The translations under genes and the position numbers were made by a program. From Anarhynchus alexandrinus (lineage: Eukaryota; Chordata; Aves; Charadriiformes; Charadriidae): a stretch of 64,000 bases of DNA. Below, in pieces: positions 63,542 to 64,000 of this stretch; within the stretch, counting starts at the first letter, position 1, and each line of letters begins with the position of its first letter. Location: NCBI GenBank assembly GCA_008711295.1, contig VUYV01000190.1, forward strand, positions 1,824,765-1,888,764, given 5' to 3'. Below the pieces are notes generated by a model. It worked only from the letters and a program-made list of their open reading frames with translations. It searched no databases and had not been told where the DNA came from.

Positions 63542-64000
63542 TGTTCCACACCAAAGTGTTGCTCAGACACAGACAGAGGGTTGGTTAAAACAAGCTGATT
63601 TATTGTCATCTTTGCATCGTGTAAAAGTCCCAGATGGCATCAACCCTTTCCAACGGTATGGGTGGTGCCATCCTCTTACAGGTGGTAACAGGACCCTCAG
63701 CTGCAACGGCATCTTCAGCTGGACCGGCGGAGATTCCCCAGGCTCTGGTTCTGCTGAGCTCCTCTCGAGCAGTGCCATCATCATGCCTGGTTTGCGCAGC
63801 TCTGCAGCACAGACTCCCCTGGCACTCTGAGCAGGATGGGCAGATTCTCTCTCCCAGTGTCCGGACTTGCCGCCCAGGCCCCACCAGTGTGAGAGGAAAG
63901 TCACGAGGTCGCAGGCATGGGTGGAAAAGCCTGTGACCGCCAGGATATGGGAGCAGAGCTGCAGACCTCTGAGGTGGAAATTGTCCTGCTGGGTGTGCCT
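63542..64000 (-). mobile_element. Candidate LTR 3' part or terminal exon, runs off the edge
   Basis: A GC-richer block on the minus strand ends in AATAAA (63604-63599), a T-rich stretch, GTCTGTGTCTGAG and then GTGTGGAACA, where an LTR would end in CA (plus-strand TG at 63542). This R-U5-like layout suggests an endogenous-retroviral LTR whose 5' end is beyond 64000. Alternatively it is the last exon of a minus-strand gene: a 92-codon frame (63884-63606) stops just before the AATAAA. I recognise no protein. The two readings cannot be separated without the sequence to the right. Confidence 0.3.

Overview
This is a vertebrate nuclear window, almost certainly from a bird. The evidence is several CR1 retrotransposon fragments with the avian ATTCTATGA-type 3' end and the CR1 ORF2 C-terminal reading frame, a CpG-island promoter, spliceosomal signals and one intact intron-poor coding exon. 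It is not prokaryotic, and I see no operon, CRISPR array, prophage or bacterial defence system. I cannot name the species.

The only protein-coding gene I can support is HS3ST1 (heparan sulfate glucosamine 3-O-sulfotransferase 1) on the minus strand. The whole 320-residue protein lies in one exon (CDS 36340 down to 35378). A strong splice acceptor at 36470-36469 puts the start of that exon at 36468. About 8.7 kb upstream there is a CpG island (about 44790-45365) with a consensus donor at 45134, GC boxes and paired CRE half-sites. I infer a non-coding exon 1 ending at 45135 and an intron of about 8.67 kb. The leader would carry two upstream ORFs. A proximal polyadenylation signal lies at 35106-35101 and a possible distal one at 33774-33769.

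The remainder is gene desert on both sides. Left flank (1-33750): an MIR-like SINE (3271), an old CR1 (4050), a candidate solo LTR with tandemly repeated U3 (6147-6767), faint remnants of old palindromic amniote repeats (10.8, 12.0, 17.9, 18.3 kb), and three younger CR1 3' ends (26.1, 28.9, 29.8 kb). Intron: an ancient LINE-like remnant (42240), an assembly gap (42473-42517) and an unexplained 88-codon ORF (42869-43135). Right flank (45419-64000): a GT/AC alternating tract abutting the promoter, an ancient LINE with a surprisingly open RT C-terminal frame (47.6 kb), an 18-base G run (53626), CR1 copies (55.4, 57.3 kb), an old amniote repeat (61.6 kb), a CR1 composite whose domains are in swapped order (63.0-63.4 kb), and a GC-rich candidate LTR or terminal exon running off the right edge.

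Most of the sequence holds nothing I can assign. The most useful leads are the HS3ST1 leader uORFs, the apparent five-residue C-terminal extension and extra cysteine of the enzyme, the swapped-order CR1 composite, and the structured DNA next to the promoter. I did not find a new multi-gene system.
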